From assembly GCF_000220985.1 (NCBI RefSeq), contig NZ_AFRW01000103.1, forward strand, positions 1 to 54,667: a stretch of 54,667 nucleotides of DNA, written 5' to 3'. Below, piece by piece: positions 24,997 to 35,397 of the stretch. The notes beneath the pieces are model-generated. The model ran no database searches, was not told the DNA's origin, and worked only from the letters and a program-made list of their open reading frames with translations. Source of the DNA: Nesterenkonia sp. F (lineage in GTDB: Bacteria; Actinomycetota; Actinomycetes; Actinomycetales; Micrococcaceae). Within the stretch, counting starts at the first letter, position 1, and every line of letters starts with the position of its first letter. Position numbers and translations under genes: made by a program.

Positions 24997-25446
24997 TCAG
25001 AGCATGTTCTGGATGCTTCCCCAGACCGCCTCGGCGCCGGTGTGGCCGGAGATGAGCGTCAGGCTGACGGCGGCCAGCGCTGCCAGCACCGTCAGCGCGC
25101 CGAGGACTCGGACTGCGGGGGAGCCGCGTCGCCGACGGCCGCCGCGGCGCTGGGTCAGGTGCCAGACGACGGCCAGCACGGCGAAGACCGCGCTGGCGAT
25201 CAGCGTCGGGGTCCCCCAGGGCTCATGGTCGGCAGGCACGCCGACCGTCTCCGCCAGCTCGCGCCCGCTGCGCTCGGCGACCAGCGCGGAGATCGCGCCG
25301 ACGACGGCGAGGACGGCGCCGACCGGGGCGCAGCTCCGACGCAGCGGCGGCACGAGCACGGCGAGCAGCACCAGCACAGCGGACAGCGGCACCAGGATGA
25401 CCACGGCGTGGACGATCAGCGGGTGGAGGGGCAGATCCAGGATCAT
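24997..25446 (-). CDS. DUF2231 membrane protein
   Basis: A 149-aa protein with four hydrophobic segments. The N-terminal LPLHPLIVHAVVILVPLSAVL is the recognisable start of the DUF2231 family, in which conserved His residues (LPLHPLIVH) sit at the membrane edge. A basic loop ([10 protein letters not shown]) separates helices 3 and 4. The function is not known; some relatives occur near redox proteins. It is a single gene on the minus strand, flanked by the palindrome at its 3' end. About 240 bp upstream of it contain only the tRNA promoter. Confidence 0.78.
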   Translation of the reverse strand: MILDLPLHPLIVHAVVILVPLSAVLVLLAVLVPPLRRSCAPVGAVLAVVGAISALVAERSGRELAETVGVPADHEPWGTPTLIASAVFAVLAVVWHLTQRRGGRRRRGSPAVRVLGALTVLAALAAVSLTLISGHTGAEAVWGSIQNML

Positions 25447-25647
25447 GGGCTCTCCCTGGGTGGTGGTCGGAGGGGACGCCGGCCGGGGCGGGCCGACCCT
25501 GGGAGGGTCGGGTCCGGGCGTCTGCGGGTGGTCGCAGACTACCCGGCGGCCAGTCGGGGTGTCAGGTGGACGGGGCCGATCTGACGTGGTGCGGAGGAGG
25601 TCGTCGTGACGTGCTGCAGATCACGCCCGGGGTCGTTCATCTCGATT

Positions 25648-25675
25648 TTGCGCCGCGCTCATCCATGGGTAGAGT
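25648..25675 (+). promoter_or_regulatory. Promoter of the initiator tRNA gene
   Basis: TTGCGC (25648-25653) and TAGAGT (25670-25675) are separated by 16 bp. The predicted transcription start, near 25682, falls a few bases before the mature tRNA. Confidence 0.6.
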
Positions 25676-25687
25676 GGAGCATGTCGC

Positions 25688-25761
25688 CGCGGGGTGGAGC
25701 AGTTCGGTAGCTCGCCGGGCTCATAACCCGGAGGTCGCAAGTTCAAATCTTGCCCCCGCAA
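25688..25761 (+). tRNA. Initiator tRNA-fMet (CAT)
   Basis: A complete 74-nt cloverleaf with anticodon CAT at 25722-25724. Position 1 is C opposite A72, and the anticodon stem has three G-C pairs (CCGGG/CCCGG). Both are hallmarks of bacterial initiator tRNA, so this is fMet and not elongator Met. The T-arm reads GTTCAAATC. The 3' CCA is not encoded, so it must be added enzymatically. Confidence 0.95.
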
Positions 25762-25770
25762 CGAAGAAAG

Positions 25771-25811
25771 AGGCCCCCGGCCTGGGAGAGATCCCGGGTC
25801 GGGGGTCTTCT
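25771..25811 (+). terminator. Terminator of the tRNA gene
   Basis: AGGCCCCCGGCCTGGGA and TCCCGGGTCGGGGGTCT form a long stem with a few mismatches around a GAGA loop, followed by TTCT. Confidence 0.75.
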
Positions 25812-25996
25812 GCATGTCCGGGACCGGGATCGGCCCGCTGACTCGGCTGCAGCAGGTGCCGGGGCGTAGCAGACCCGTCGCATAGACTCCGAGGGCATTC
25901 GCACCGCGCAGTCCGGACGAGAACGCGTTGCCGAGGTTCTCGTCGGGGCCCGCGCCGGCACGATGAACCTGAGAAGCCAGCAACGAGGGGGTCCCC

Positions 25997-26665
25997 ATGT
26001 CGACCATCCGGCCTCAGCCTGTCCAGGAGGCCCCTGTGCTGTCCTGGCTGCGCGACCATCCGCAGAACCTCGCCGAGGTGCACCGGTACGCGTCGCAGGG
26101 CGTGCACGGTCCCGTCCAGCGGCCCGCCACACTGGTGCAGGAGTCCGAGAACCCCGACGACGCTGACGCCGTGCTGATCGTCGTGGACGGCCGGCCCGTG
26201 GGATACGTCGACCGGCACCTGGCCGCGACGTGCGCCCCGGCGCTGCGGTCGCTGCGGGCGCAGGGAGTCGACGTCGAAGTCCCCGTGGTGCTCCACGGTC
26301 CTGGTCAGGCGAGCGTCGGCTTTCCGCACCCCGCCTCGCTCGCCGCTGGTCAGCAGGCTCCCTCGGCACCGGTCGCCGGCGGCTCGGCCCCGGTCAACCA
26401 GGGCGGGGTCACCGTGGTGAACACCATGTCCGGCCCGGCGGGCGCCGGCTACGCGCCCGGGCCGCCCAAGAGCTTCGCCGCGGCGATCCTGCTGTCGCTC
26501 TTCCTGGGGACTCTCGGGGTGGATCGCTTCTACCTCGGTCATGTGGGCCTGGGCGTGGCGAAGCTGCTGCTGAGCTGGATGACGTTCGGCATCTGGCAGC
26601 TGATCGACCTCATCGTCATCATCTGCAAGGGCACGCCGGCACTGAGGGCCATCCGCTGGGAGTAG
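25997..26665 (+). CDS. HIRAN-like domain fused to a TM2 membrane domain
   Basis: A 222-aa protein. Residues about 36-90 contain ATLVQESENPDDADAVLIVV and DGRPVGYVDRHLA, resembling the HIRAN fold (usually xxExxNPxDxNAVxVxxxGxxVGYLpr), a DNA- or protein-end-binding module. A Gly/Pro/Ala-rich linker follows. Residues about 158-212 form a TM2 domain: SFAAAILLSLFLGTLGVDRF, YLGH, and a second helix LSWMTFGIWQLIDLIVII. TM2 proteins are small membrane proteins of unclear role. The start has GAGGGGG upstream and a TAGACT box at 25883-25888. The fusion is real within one frame; its function is unknown. Confidence 0.75.
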   Translation: MSTIRPQPVQEAPVLSWLRDHPQNLAEVHRYASQGVHGPVQRPATLVQESENPDDADAVLIVVDGRPVGYVDRHLAATCAPALRSLRAQGVDVEVPVVLHGPGQASVGFPHPASLAAGQQAPSAPVAGGSAPVNQGGVTVVNTMSGPAGAGYAPGPPKSFAAAILLSLFLGTLGVDRFYLGHVGLGVAKLLLSWMTFGIWQLIDLIVIICKGTPALRAIRWE

Positions 26666-26707
26666 CGGCGCCGGGGTCCGCCGCGGGACGGCCGCCGGCG
26701 TCGGGAC

Positions 26708-28132
26708 TCAGTACGTGCTGTGCCCGCTGCGCGAGAGATTGAAGCCCGCCCCGGTGATCTGGTTCCAGCACGACAGCTTCGACCGCAGCGACTGGCAGGC
26801 GAAGTACTCGTTCGCCGTCGTCTGCCCATAGATGAGGATCTCCCGGTCGGACTCCTCCACGGGATCCTCGCAGTCGGACGCGGCCGTGGTGCGCAGCGTG
26901 CTCTGGTAGGTGGTCAGGTCCGCATCGTCGCAGTCGTCCGGCGCGGCGAAGTCGTGCTCGACGATGCTGCAGCGCAGCCGGTCTCCCATCTCGCAGCGGA
27001 TGTTGCCGCTGGGCGTGATGAACGAGGTCAGCTCCGCGGTGTCGTCGGCGGGGTAGCCGATCTCGATCCACTCGGTGCCCATGTCCTCGGCCGCCGCGGC
27101 GATGCCCGCCGCGGACCCGTCGGTCAGCTGCTGATGCACCTGGGCGCTCTGCAGCGCGCCGCATTCTGCCTGCAGATCCTCCACGGTGCGCTGCACCAGC
27201 TCGTCGTCCTCCGCGCTCCAGGAGTCCTCCTCGGCGGCGAGCTCGGCGTAGGCTGTGAAGACGTCGACGTCGTCGGTGACGTCCTCGCAGGAGGAGTTCT
27301 GCGGCAGCTCGGACACGGCCGTGCGCAGCTCGTCGAGCGTCGGGCCGGTCGGCGAGGGGCTGGGCTCCTCCGAGGTCGTCGGCTCCGGCGAGGTCGCCGA
27401 CGACGAGGGCGACTCGCTCGCCGCGGCACCGTCAGGCTCGGCCTGCGGATCGCCGCGGTCGCCGAGCAGCACCATCACCAGCGCGCCGATCGCCACGACC
27501 GCGATGACCGGCAGCACGACGGCGAGCAGCACCAGCCCGGCCCGTGAGCGACGACGGCGCGCACGCTCCTGGAGAGTCGTCGTGCTGATCCCCGTGCCGG
27601 CCCCGGCGACGAGCGTCGAGGCCTGGAGCGCCGGGGGAGGTCCCTCGGCTCCGTCGCTGCCGTCGTCGCCGTGGTCGGTGTCCGGTCTCGGGGCCGCTGC
27701 GCCGGCGGCGGTTCCGGCCGGTGCGGCCGTCTCTGCGTCTGCCTCGGCCGGATCCGGGGTCGAGGGAGTCGGCGTCGCCGAGACCGCGGCGTCGCCGGCG
27801 ACCGGGCCCGCCGTCGCCGCCTCTGCCGGCTCCGGTGTGCCGCCGGTGCTCTCAGTGCCGTCCCCGCCCGTGCCGTTCGGGCCTGCGGCGCCGTCGTCGC
27901 GCTCGGCGTCCTCCGAGGGAGCGGCCTCGGGGTTGAAGCGACGCATCAGCGCCGCGGTGATCGCCGGGTCGTCGAGATCGGCCAGCGCTTCCAGCAGCTC
28001 CGGATACGTCGACGGGTTCGCCGCCACGGCGGGGCGGAGCTCGGGGTGCTCCTCCGCGATCCAATGCAGGGTGTCCCAGTCGGTCTCCGGGTCGGAGGCC
28101 AGGCGGCGGGCGTCGTCGTAGCTGAAGGTCAT
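26708..28132 (-). CDS. LRV-repeat membrane protein with exported Cys-rich domain
   Basis: A 474-aa single-pass membrane protein. Residues 1-68 (LASDPETDWDTLHWIAEEHP, then ELRPAVAANPSTYPELLEAL) resemble the variant leucine-rich repeat found at the N-terminus of many actinobacterial membrane proteins. A 120-residue Asp/Gly/Ala/Thr-rich linker and an Arg patch lead to a TM helix at about 198-223. The exported part is Ser/Pro/Glu-rich at first and then carries about nine Cys, including NSSCEDV, RCEMGDRLRCSIV, DDCDDAD and FACQSLRSKLSCW, which probably form disulfides. The start has GAGGAACC before the ATG. The function is unknown. Confidence 0.72.
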   Translation of the reverse strand: MTFSYDDARRLASDPETDWDTLHWIAEEHPELRPAVAANPSTYPELLEALADLDDPAITAALMRRFNPEAAPSEDAERDDGAAGPNGTGGDGTESTGGTPEPAEAATAGPVAGDAAVSATPTPSTPDPAEADAETAAPAGTAAGAAAPRPDTDHGDDGSDGAEGPPPALQASTLVAGAGTGISTTTLQERARRRRSRAGLVLLAVVLPVIAVVAIGALVMVLLGDRGDPQAEPDGAAASESPSSSATSPEPTTSEEPSPSPTGPTLDELRTAVSELPQNSSCEDVTDDVDVFTAYAELAAEEDSWSAEDDELVQRTVEDLQAECGALQSAQVHQQLTDGSAAGIAAAAEDMGTEWIEIGYPADDTAELTSFITPSGNIRCEMGDRLRCSIVEHDFAAPDDCDDADLTTYQSTLRTTAASDCEDPVEESDREILIYGQTTANEYFACQSLRSKLSCWNQITGAGFNLSRSGHSTY

Positions 28133-28247
28133 GGTTCCTCGGCGCCGGGAGGCAGTCGGGGCTCGGGTCGTCGTGAGAGAGCTTACAGCGCCGAGCGGCG
28201 GAGCGGCAGTCTGCCCCCGGTCATGGGGCCGGGGATCCGCAGAGCCG

Positions 28248-28288
28248 CCCCGCGGGACACGTCGGCCGGACGGACGCGTCCCGCGGGG
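28248..28288. terminator. Hairpin directly after pdxT
   Basis: CCCCGCGGGAC and GTCCCGCGGGG pair perfectly over 11 bp with a 19-nt loop, ending 2 bp from the pdxT stop codon. There is no T-run, so it may be a weak terminator or mRNA 3' end stabiliser. Confidence 0.5.
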
Positions 28289-28290
28289 AC

Positions 28291-28875
28291 TCAGGCGCCG
28301 GCGAGCTGGACGAACACCTCGTGCAGGCGGTGGTCCTCGGTCAGCTCCGGGTGGAAGCTGGAGGCCATCATCCGCCCCTGGCGCACTGCCACCGGACGGT
28401 CTGCCGCGGAGGCGAGCACTTCGACCTCGCCGCCGGCAGACTCGACGATCGGCGCGCGGATGAACACCGCCGGCAGCGGGGAGTCCAGCCCGACGACGTC
28501 GAGGTCGGCGGTGAACGAGTCCAGCTGGCTGCCGTAGCCGTTGCGCCGGGCGACGATGTCCAGGCCGCCGATACGTTCGAAACCTTCCAGCGCCTCGGCG
28601 TCGGCGACGTCGTCGGCCATCAGGATCATCCCCGCGCAGGTGCCGAAGAGCGCCATGCCGTCGTCATGGGCGGCACGGATCTGCGGCAGCAGCCCCACCG
28701 GGGCGGCCAGCCGGGCCATGGTGGTCGACTCTCCGCCGGGGACGACCAGCCCGTCCAGGCCGGCCAGCTCGGCGGGGCGGCGCACAGTGGTCGCCTCGAC
28801 GCCGACGGCCTGCAGAGCACGGACGTGCTCGGCGACCGCCCCCTGCAGCGCGAGGACTCCGATCCGCGGGCTCAC
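28291..28875 (-). CDS. pdxT: Pyridoxal 5'-phosphate synthase glutaminase subunit PdxT
   Basis: PdxT hydrolyses glutamine and passes ammonia to PdxS for the one-step synthesis of pyridoxal 5'-phosphate. The 194-aa protein is of normal length. The nucleophile Cys80 lies in [16 protein letters not shown] (47-54) forms the oxyanion region, and [17 protein letters not shown] near the C-terminus carries the catalytic His and Glu. The start is GTG, overlapping the pdxS stop by 4 nt (GTGA), so the two subunits are translationally coupled. Confidence 0.95.
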   Translation of the reverse strand: MSPRIGVLALQGAVAEHVRALQAVGVEATTVRRPAELAGLDGLVVPGGESTTMARLAAPVGLLPQIRAAHDDGMALFGTCAGMILMADDVADAEALEGFERIGGLDIVARRNGYGSQLDSFTADLDVVGLDSPLPAVFIRAPIVESAGGEVEVLASAADRPVAVRQGRMMASSFHPELTEDHRLHEVFVQLAGA

Positions 28876-29777
28876 CAGCCGCGCTCGGACAGCCGGTGCG
28901 GCTCCGGCAGGTCCGCGACGTTCAGCCCGACCATCGCCTCGCCGAGTCCGCGGGAGACGTCGGTGATCACCGACGGGTCGTCGTAGTGCGTGGTGGCCTG
29001 CACGATGGCCTTCGCCCGGCCCGCCGGGTCGCCGGACTTGAAGATGCCCGAGCCGACGAAGACGCCGTCGGCGCCCATCTGCATCATCATCGCCGCGTCG
29101 GCGGGAGTGGCCACGCCGCCGGCGACGAAGGTCACCACCGGCAGGCGGCCGTCCGCGGCGACCTGCTTGACCAGGGCGTGGGGAGCCTGCAGCTCCTTGG
29201 CCGCGACGTAGAGCTCGTCCTCGGCCATCGAGGTCAGCCGTGCGATCTCGGCGTTGATGGTGCGCAGGTGCTTGACCGCCTCGGAGACGTCGCCGGTGCC
29301 GGCCTCGCCCTTCGAGCGGATCATCGAGGCGCCCTCGGTGATGCGGCGCAGCGCCTCGCCGAGGTTGCTGGCGCCGCAGACGAAGGGCACCGAGAACTTC
29401 GACTTGTCGACGTGGTTGACGTAGTCGGCGGGGGAGAGCACCTCGGACTCGTCGATGTAGTCGACCTTGAGGTGCTCCAGCACCTGGGCCTCGACGAAGT
29501 GGCCGATGCGGGCCTTGGCCATCACCGGGATGGAGACGGTGTCGATGATGCCCTGGATCAGGTCAGGATCGGACATCCGGGCCAGTCCGCCGGTGGCGCG
29601 GATGTCGGCGGGGACGCGCTCCAGGGCCATGACGGCGACGGCGCCGGCCTCCTCGGCGATCTTCGCCTGCTCCGGGGTCACCACGTCCATGATGACGCCG
29701 CCCTTGAGCATGTGGGCCAGGCCGGTGTTGACCGTCGTCGCGCCCTGTCCGGGCGACTGGGTGTTCTCAGGGGTCAC
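28872..29777 (-). CDS. pdxS: Pyridoxal 5'-phosphate synthase lyase subunit PdxS
   Basis: PdxS forms the dodecameric TIM-barrel core that makes PLP from ribose 5-phosphate, glyceraldehyde 3-phosphate and ammonia. The 301-aa protein shows the highly conserved [35 protein letters not shown] and [15 protein letters not shown]. The start GTG at 29777 has GAGGAG 7 nt upstream; the longer frame to 29831 adds residues not found in the family. Upstream of it lies the 3' side of pspA, about 180 bp away, with no MocR-type regulator gene in view. Confidence 0.95.
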   Translation of the reverse strand: MTPENTQSPGQGATTVNTGLAHMLKGGVIMDVVTPEQAKIAEEAGAVAVMALERVPADIRATGGLARMSDPDLIQGIIDTVSIPVMAKARIGHFVEAQVLEHLKVDYIDESEVLSPADYVNHVDKSKFSVPFVCGASNLGEALRRITEGASMIRSKGEAGTGDVSEAVKHLRTINAEIARLTSMAEDELYVAAKELQAPHALVKQVAADGRLPVVTFVAGGVATPADAAMMMQMGADGVFVGSGIFKSGDPAGRAKAIVQATTHYDDPSVITDVSRGLGEAMVGLNVADLPEPHRLSERGW

Positions 29778-29958
29778 TGATGGGCTCCTCGATGATGGAT
29801 GCGGATCACGGATGCGCAGACATCCATTCAAGCAGAGATCCGCGAGGTTTCGGCGTGATGGGGCCGCAGAGCGTCATCCGTCGCCGGGTCGCGACCGGGG
29901 CCCGAGCCCGACGGGTGAGCGTGCTCCGGACCGCCGACGACGGGTCGGCGACGCGGTG

Positions 29959-30777
29959 TCAGCGCTGCTGCTCGGTCTCCAGCGCCGCCAGGTCGTCGGC
30001 GAGGTCACTGTCCCCGGACGTGGCGTCGGCGCCGTCGTCCTGACCGGCCCCCAGCGACTTCGTGCCGCCGCCGCCCTTCAGCGCCGCGAGTCGGGCATCG
30101 ACCTCGGCCTGCTCGCCGAGGTCCTCGAGGTCCTCGAACTGCGCGTCCAGGCTGGAGGCGGCCAGCTCCGACTGGCCGCGGACCTTGGCCTCCTCGCGGC
30201 GGATCTTCTCCTCGAAGCGACCCACCTCGGAGGTCGAGTCCATGATGTCGATCGACTTCACGGCGTCATGGACCTGGGACTGCGCCTCTGCGGCGCGGGA
30301 CCGGGCGACGAGCTCGTCGCGCTTCGAGACCAGCTGCTGGCGCTTGGTCTTCATCTGCTCGAGACCGTTCTTGAGCTTCTCGACGATCTCCCGCTGCGAC
30401 TGGATGGTCGGCTCGGCGGTCTTCGCCGAGCTCTCCGCGTCCATCTGACGCTGGATGGCGACCTTGGCGAGGTTGTCGAACTTCGCGGCGTCGGCGGTGT
30501 CGCCCTCCGTCCGGAGATCATCGGCCTTGCGCGAGGCGGCCAGCGCCTTCTGACCCCAGGAGCGTGCCGTCTCGAGATCCTCCTTGTGATCGTCCTCCAT
30601 CATCCGCAGATTGCCGATGGTCTGGGCGATGGCCTCCTCGGCCTCGGCGATGTTGTTGGTGAAGTCCCGGACCATCTGGTCCAGCATCTTCTCGGGGTCT
30701 TCGGCGTTGTCGAGCATCGCGTTGATGTTCGCGCGGACCAGCTGGGACATCCGGCCGAAGATGGACTGCTTGGACAC
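29959..30777 (-). CDS. pspA: PspA/IM30 (ESCRT-III-like) membrane stress protein
   Basis: PspA assembles on damaged or stressed cytoplasmic membrane and helps keep its integrity. The 272-aa protein is almost entirely helical and charged: an N-terminal amphipathic lead SIFGRMSQLVRANINAMLDN, then EDPEKMLDQMVRDF and long coiled coils. The tail is Gly/Asp-rich. I chose the GTG at 30777 because AAAGG lies 8 nt upstream; the GTG at 30786 overlaps that ribosome site. The gene follows, on the same strand, the large coiled-coil partner gene. It has its own TAGACT -10 box at 30809-30814. Confidence 0.9.
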   Translation of the reverse strand: MSKQSIFGRMSQLVRANINAMLDNAEDPEKMLDQMVRDFTNNIAEAEEAIAQTIGNLRMMEDDHKEDLETARSWGQKALAASRKADDLRTEGDTADAAKFDNLAKVAIQRQMDAESSAKTAEPTIQSQREIVEKLKNGLEQMKTKRQQLVSKRDELVARSRAAEAQSQVHDAVKSIDIMDSTSEVGRFEEKIRREEAKVRGQSELAASSLDAQFEDLEDLGEQAEVDARLAALKGGGGTKSLGAGQDDGADATSGDSDLADDLAALETEQQR

Positions 30778-30808
30778 GGTGATCACCTTTCATGGAGGGG
30801 GCGGTGCC

Positions 30809-30814
30809 AGTCTA
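30809..30814 (-). promoter_or_regulatory. pspA: -10 box of pspA
   Basis: TAGACT on the minus strand, about 31 nt before the pspA GTG, predicts a leader of roughly 25 nt that contains the AAAGG ribosome site. The same hexamer precedes the partner gene (32444-32449) and the sigma-fusion gene (37122-37127). Confidence 0.45.
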
Positions 30815-30892
30815 GTGAGTCGGTGGCCCGCGGCACAGGGGTGTGAACGGGCCGACGACGGGGGAGCGGGGCGGGGTCGGGCGGGGCCAGGG

Positions 30893-32437
<1,545 letters not shown>

Positions 32438-32834
32438 GCGGTCAGTCTATGGTCCGCCCCGGAGGGCGTCCATGGAGATCGGCGCCTGTGCAGGAGGCTC
32501 GCCGAGATGCGCGAGGGACCGTCGCAGGGGCTCCCGGAGAGAGGGTCGCCGCAGTGTTCGCAGTGTGCCCGCCGGGGTGCTCGTCGGGACCGCTCGTCGC
32601 GGCTGCCCGCCTGGGTGTTCGCAGGGGGTGAACGCTCGTCGGGGAATCGTTCAGCACATATTCAGCGGGTTATCGTCGTCATCACAGGGTGCCGACGCAC
32701 AATGCTGGAGGTGCACCTCGGCAGCGCCGCCGGCGCGACGGCCCGGTTCCGCTCCGCGCACGAGGTGCACCGCCCCTCGAGCAGGGTCGTGGCCCATGCG
32801 CCCACGACCGCACCAGACTGAAGGCAGGTACACC
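32438..32834. other. 397-bp divergent intergenic region before htrA
   Basis: No gene is visible. It contains the leaderless box of the PspA-partner gene (32444-32449). It also holds a pair of GTTCAGC/ATTCAGC units 11 bp apart (32649-32655 and 32660-32666), resembling PhoP-type direct repeats, with a possible -10 TATCGT at 32671. GAGGTGCACC occurs twice (32708-32717, extending to a perfect 12-bp palindrome, and 32762-32771). These would place a leader of about 150 nt before the protease gene. Confidence 0.4.
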
Positions 32835-34547
32835 ATGACGTCCGGTCCGTACGATCCGCATTCCGACGACGACCGCACCGGCCCGTCCCGGCCGCAGGGC
32901 GCGGGCGAGCAGCCGCCGCAGGAGCCCGGCCAGGAGCCCGGCGGCCCGGAGCAGACACCGTCGACGCCCTCGCCCCGACCCTCCGAGGAGGCGACGCGCG
33001 ATCTTCCGGCCGCGTCCGAGCCGACGGGGCCGATCCACCCGCAGCAGGGCCGGGAGCATCCCGGACAGACCGGCGGCCAGGAGCCCGAAGCTCAGCACGG
33101 CTCCCCGTACAGCGCCCAGTACGGCTCCGACTACGGGGAGTCCTATGGGGAGTCCTATGCGGCTGCGCCCGGGGCGGCCTACGGCGCGCCCTCCGGTGCC
33201 GACTCCGGGGACCCCCGCCCGACGGCCCAGCCGGTCCCGCCCCAGGACCCGTACGGGTACGGGCAGCGGCCGGCGGAGTCGTCGTTCGCGGCCTCGCAGG
33301 CCGCCGTCCCGCCCTCCGGCGGTCCTGACGGCCGCGGGTCCCGCCGTCCGGTGACGGTCGGGCTCGGTGCGCTGGCCGCCGGCGTCGTGGTGGCCAGCCT
33401 GCTCGGCGGAGGCGTCGGCGCCGGCACCGTCGCCCTGCTCAGCGACCAGCCCACGGTGCAGACCAGCGGCGGCACCGGCGAGGGCGTGACGATCAACAAC
33501 CCGGAGAGCGCCACCGCGGTCACCGCTGCGGCGGCGAAGGCCTCGCCGTCGGTGACCACGCTGCAGGTCAGCGCCGGCGGGCAGGGAGGCTCCGGCTCGG
33601 GGATCATCCTCGACGACGAGGGGCACATCCTGACCAACACCCACGTGGTCACCCTCGGCGGCGCCGCCTCGGACCCGCAGATCAGCGTGCGGCTGAACGA
33701 CGGCAGCACCCGCTCGGCGCAGGTCGTCGGGACCGATCCGGTCTCGGACCTGGCCGTCATCAAGGTCGACGACCCCTCGGGCCTGCAGCCCGCCGAGCTG
33801 GGCTCCTCCGGCGATCTGAACGTCGGCGACCAGGCGGTGGCCATCGGCGCCCCGCTGGGCCTCTCCGGCACGGTCACCGACGGCATCATCTCGGCGAAGG
33901 AGCGCACGATCTCGGTGGCCTCCTCCGCCGCGCCCGAGGAGGGCGAGGCCGACGCGCCGGAGCAGCAGGAGCAGCAGGAGGGCGAGGGCTTCGAGTTCTA
34001 TTTCCCGGACATGGAGGAGCAGGCGCCGCAGAGCCAGATCCACCTGAACGTGCTGCAGACCGACGCGGCGATCAACCACGGCAACTCCGGCGGCGCCCTC
34101 GTCGACGACGAGGGCCGGATCATCGGCGTCAACGTCGCCATCGCCTCCGGCGGCGGGGGCAGCACCACCAGCCAGGACTCCGGCAACATCGGCGTCGGCT
34201 TCGCCATCCCGGTCGACTACGCCCAGCGCGTGGCCGAGGAGCTCATCGCCGACGGCGAGGTCTCCCACGGGCTGCTCGGCGTGACGGTCGGCCCCTCGCA
34301 GGACCCGTCCCAGCAGCAGACCGCGACCGCCGGCGCCACCGTCCAGGAGGTCGCGTCCGACTCGCCGGCCGCGGAGGCCGAGCTGCAGTCCGGCGACGTC
34401 ATCACCGGCGTCGACGACCGCTCCATCGCGGACAGCACCGATCTGACCGCCACCATCCGGGAGTACTCCGCCGGCAGCGACGTGACCATCACCTACCGGC
34501 GCGACGGCGAGGAACAGCAGGCCGACGTGACGCTGGAATCGATGTGA
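32835..34547 (+). CDS. HtrA/DegP-like membrane-anchored serine protease
   Basis: A 570-aa envelope protease. About 170 residues of Pro/Gly/Gln-rich cytosolic tail with repeated YGESYGESY come first, then a TM helix (about 173-200) and a trypsin-like domain with His270 (TNTHVV), Asp305 (SDLAVIKV) and Ser418 (GNSGGAL). An acidic insertion (EEGEADAPEQQEQQEGEGFE) interrupts the region between Asp and Ser. A PDZ domain (about 450-565) with GDVITGVDDRSI follows. Such proteases degrade or chaperone misfolded exported proteins. The PIG-L gene follows after 7 bp, so the two are probably co-transcribed. Confidence 0.9.
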   Translation: MTSGPYDPHSDDDRTGPSRPQGAGEQPPQEPGQEPGGPEQTPSTPSPRPSEEATRDLPAASEPTGPIHPQQGREHPGQTGGQEPEAQHGSPYSAQYGSDYGESYGESYAAAPGAAYGAPSGADSGDPRPTAQPVPPQDPYGYGQRPAESSFAASQAAVPPSGGPDGRGSRRPVTVGLGALAAGVVVASLLGGGVGAGTVALLSDQPTVQTSGGTGEGVTINNPESATAVTAAAAKASPSVTTLQVSAGGQGGSGSGIILDDEGHILTNTHVVTLGGAASDPQISVRLNDGSTRSAQVVGTDPVSDLAVIKVDDPSGLQPAELGSSGDLNVGDQAVAIGAPLGLSGTVTDGIISAKERTISVASSAAPEEGEADAPEQQEQQEGEGFEFYFPDMEEQAPQSQIHLNVLQTDAAINHGNSGGALVDDEGRIIGVNVAIASGGGGSTTSQDSGNIGVGFAIPVDYAQRVAEELIADGEVSHGLLGVTVGPSQDPSQQQTATAGATVQEVASDSPAAEAELQSGDVITGVDDRSIADSTDLTATIREYSAGSDVTITYRRDGEEQQADVTLESM

Positions 34548-34554
34548 TCGCCGC

Positions 34555-35364
34555 ATGAAGCCGCCGTCCCCCTCCGCCGTTCCGGCCCCGTCGGCCGATG
34601 AGCTGGTCGACCCCGACCAGCTCATCGAGCGGCTCGGCATCTCCCGCGTGCTGGCCGTGGGCGCCCACCCCGACGACGTCGACTTCGGCGCCGCGGCGAC
34701 GGTGGCCGCTCTGGCCGAGCGCGGCGTCGAGGTCACCCTGTGCCTGCTCACCGCCGGCGACGCCGGCGGCTTCGACGGCGGACACGCCCCGGTGGAGATG
34801 GCTCGGCGCCGGGAGGCCGAGCAGCGCGAGGCCGCCGAGGTGCTGGGGATCTCCGAGGTCGTTCTGCTCGACGAGCGCGACGGCTGGGTCGAACCGAGCG
34901 CGGCCCTGGTGGAGAAGCTGGTGCGGGTGATGCGGCGGGCGCGTCCGGACGTGGTCATCTCCCCGCATCCGGAGCGGGCGTGGGACCGGCTGCAGAAGTC
35001 GCATCCGGATCACCTGGCCTGCGGGGAGGCGGTGGTCCGTGCCAGCTACCCGGCGGTGGAGAATCCCTTCGCCTTCCCGCATCTGCGCGAGGACGAGGGC
35101 CTGGAGGCCTTCCGGATCGCGCATCTGCTGCTGATGGCCGCTCCGCAGGAGCGCATCGACGTGCGGGTGGAGGTCACCGCGCAGCTGCCGACGAAGCTCG
35201 CCGCGCTGCGCAAGCACTTCAGCCAGCACCCCGACCCCGGGCAGATGGAGGCTCGGGTGGCCGAGCAGATGCGATCAGCCCATCCGGCGGGGCGATCCGG
35301 CGCGCTCGCCGAAGGATTCCACCACGTCGTGGTCAACGGCCCGGACACCTTCGCCGGGTTCTGA
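34555..35364 (+). CDS. PIG-L family zinc deacetylase
   Basis: A 269-aa LmbE-like deacetylase. AVGAHPDDVDFG (about 40-51) holds the zinc ligands His and Asp and the catalytic Asp; SHPDHLACGEAV carries the second HPDH ligand motif. The family includes MshB and Mca of mycothiol metabolism, as well as N-acetylglucosaminyl deacetylases. This member lacks features that would let me name it as either, so the substrate remains open. It starts 7 bp after the protease gene and converges on the sigma-fusion gene. Confidence 0.85.
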   Translation: MKPPSPSAVPAPSADELVDPDQLIERLGISRVLAVGAHPDDVDFGAAATVAALAERGVEVTLCLLTAGDAGGFDGGHAPVEMARRREAEQREAAEVLGISEVVLLDERDGWVEPSAALVEKLVRVMRRARPDVVISPHPERAWDRLQKSHPDHLACGEAVVRASYPAVENPFAFPHLREDEGLEAFRIAHLLLMAAPQERIDVRVEVTAQLPTKLAALRKHFSQHPDPGQMEARVAEQMRSAHPAGRSGALAEGFHHVVVNGPDTFAGF

Positions 35365-35397
35365 GCCGCCGACCGGCCGGTGGAAGGGTCCGCCGGA

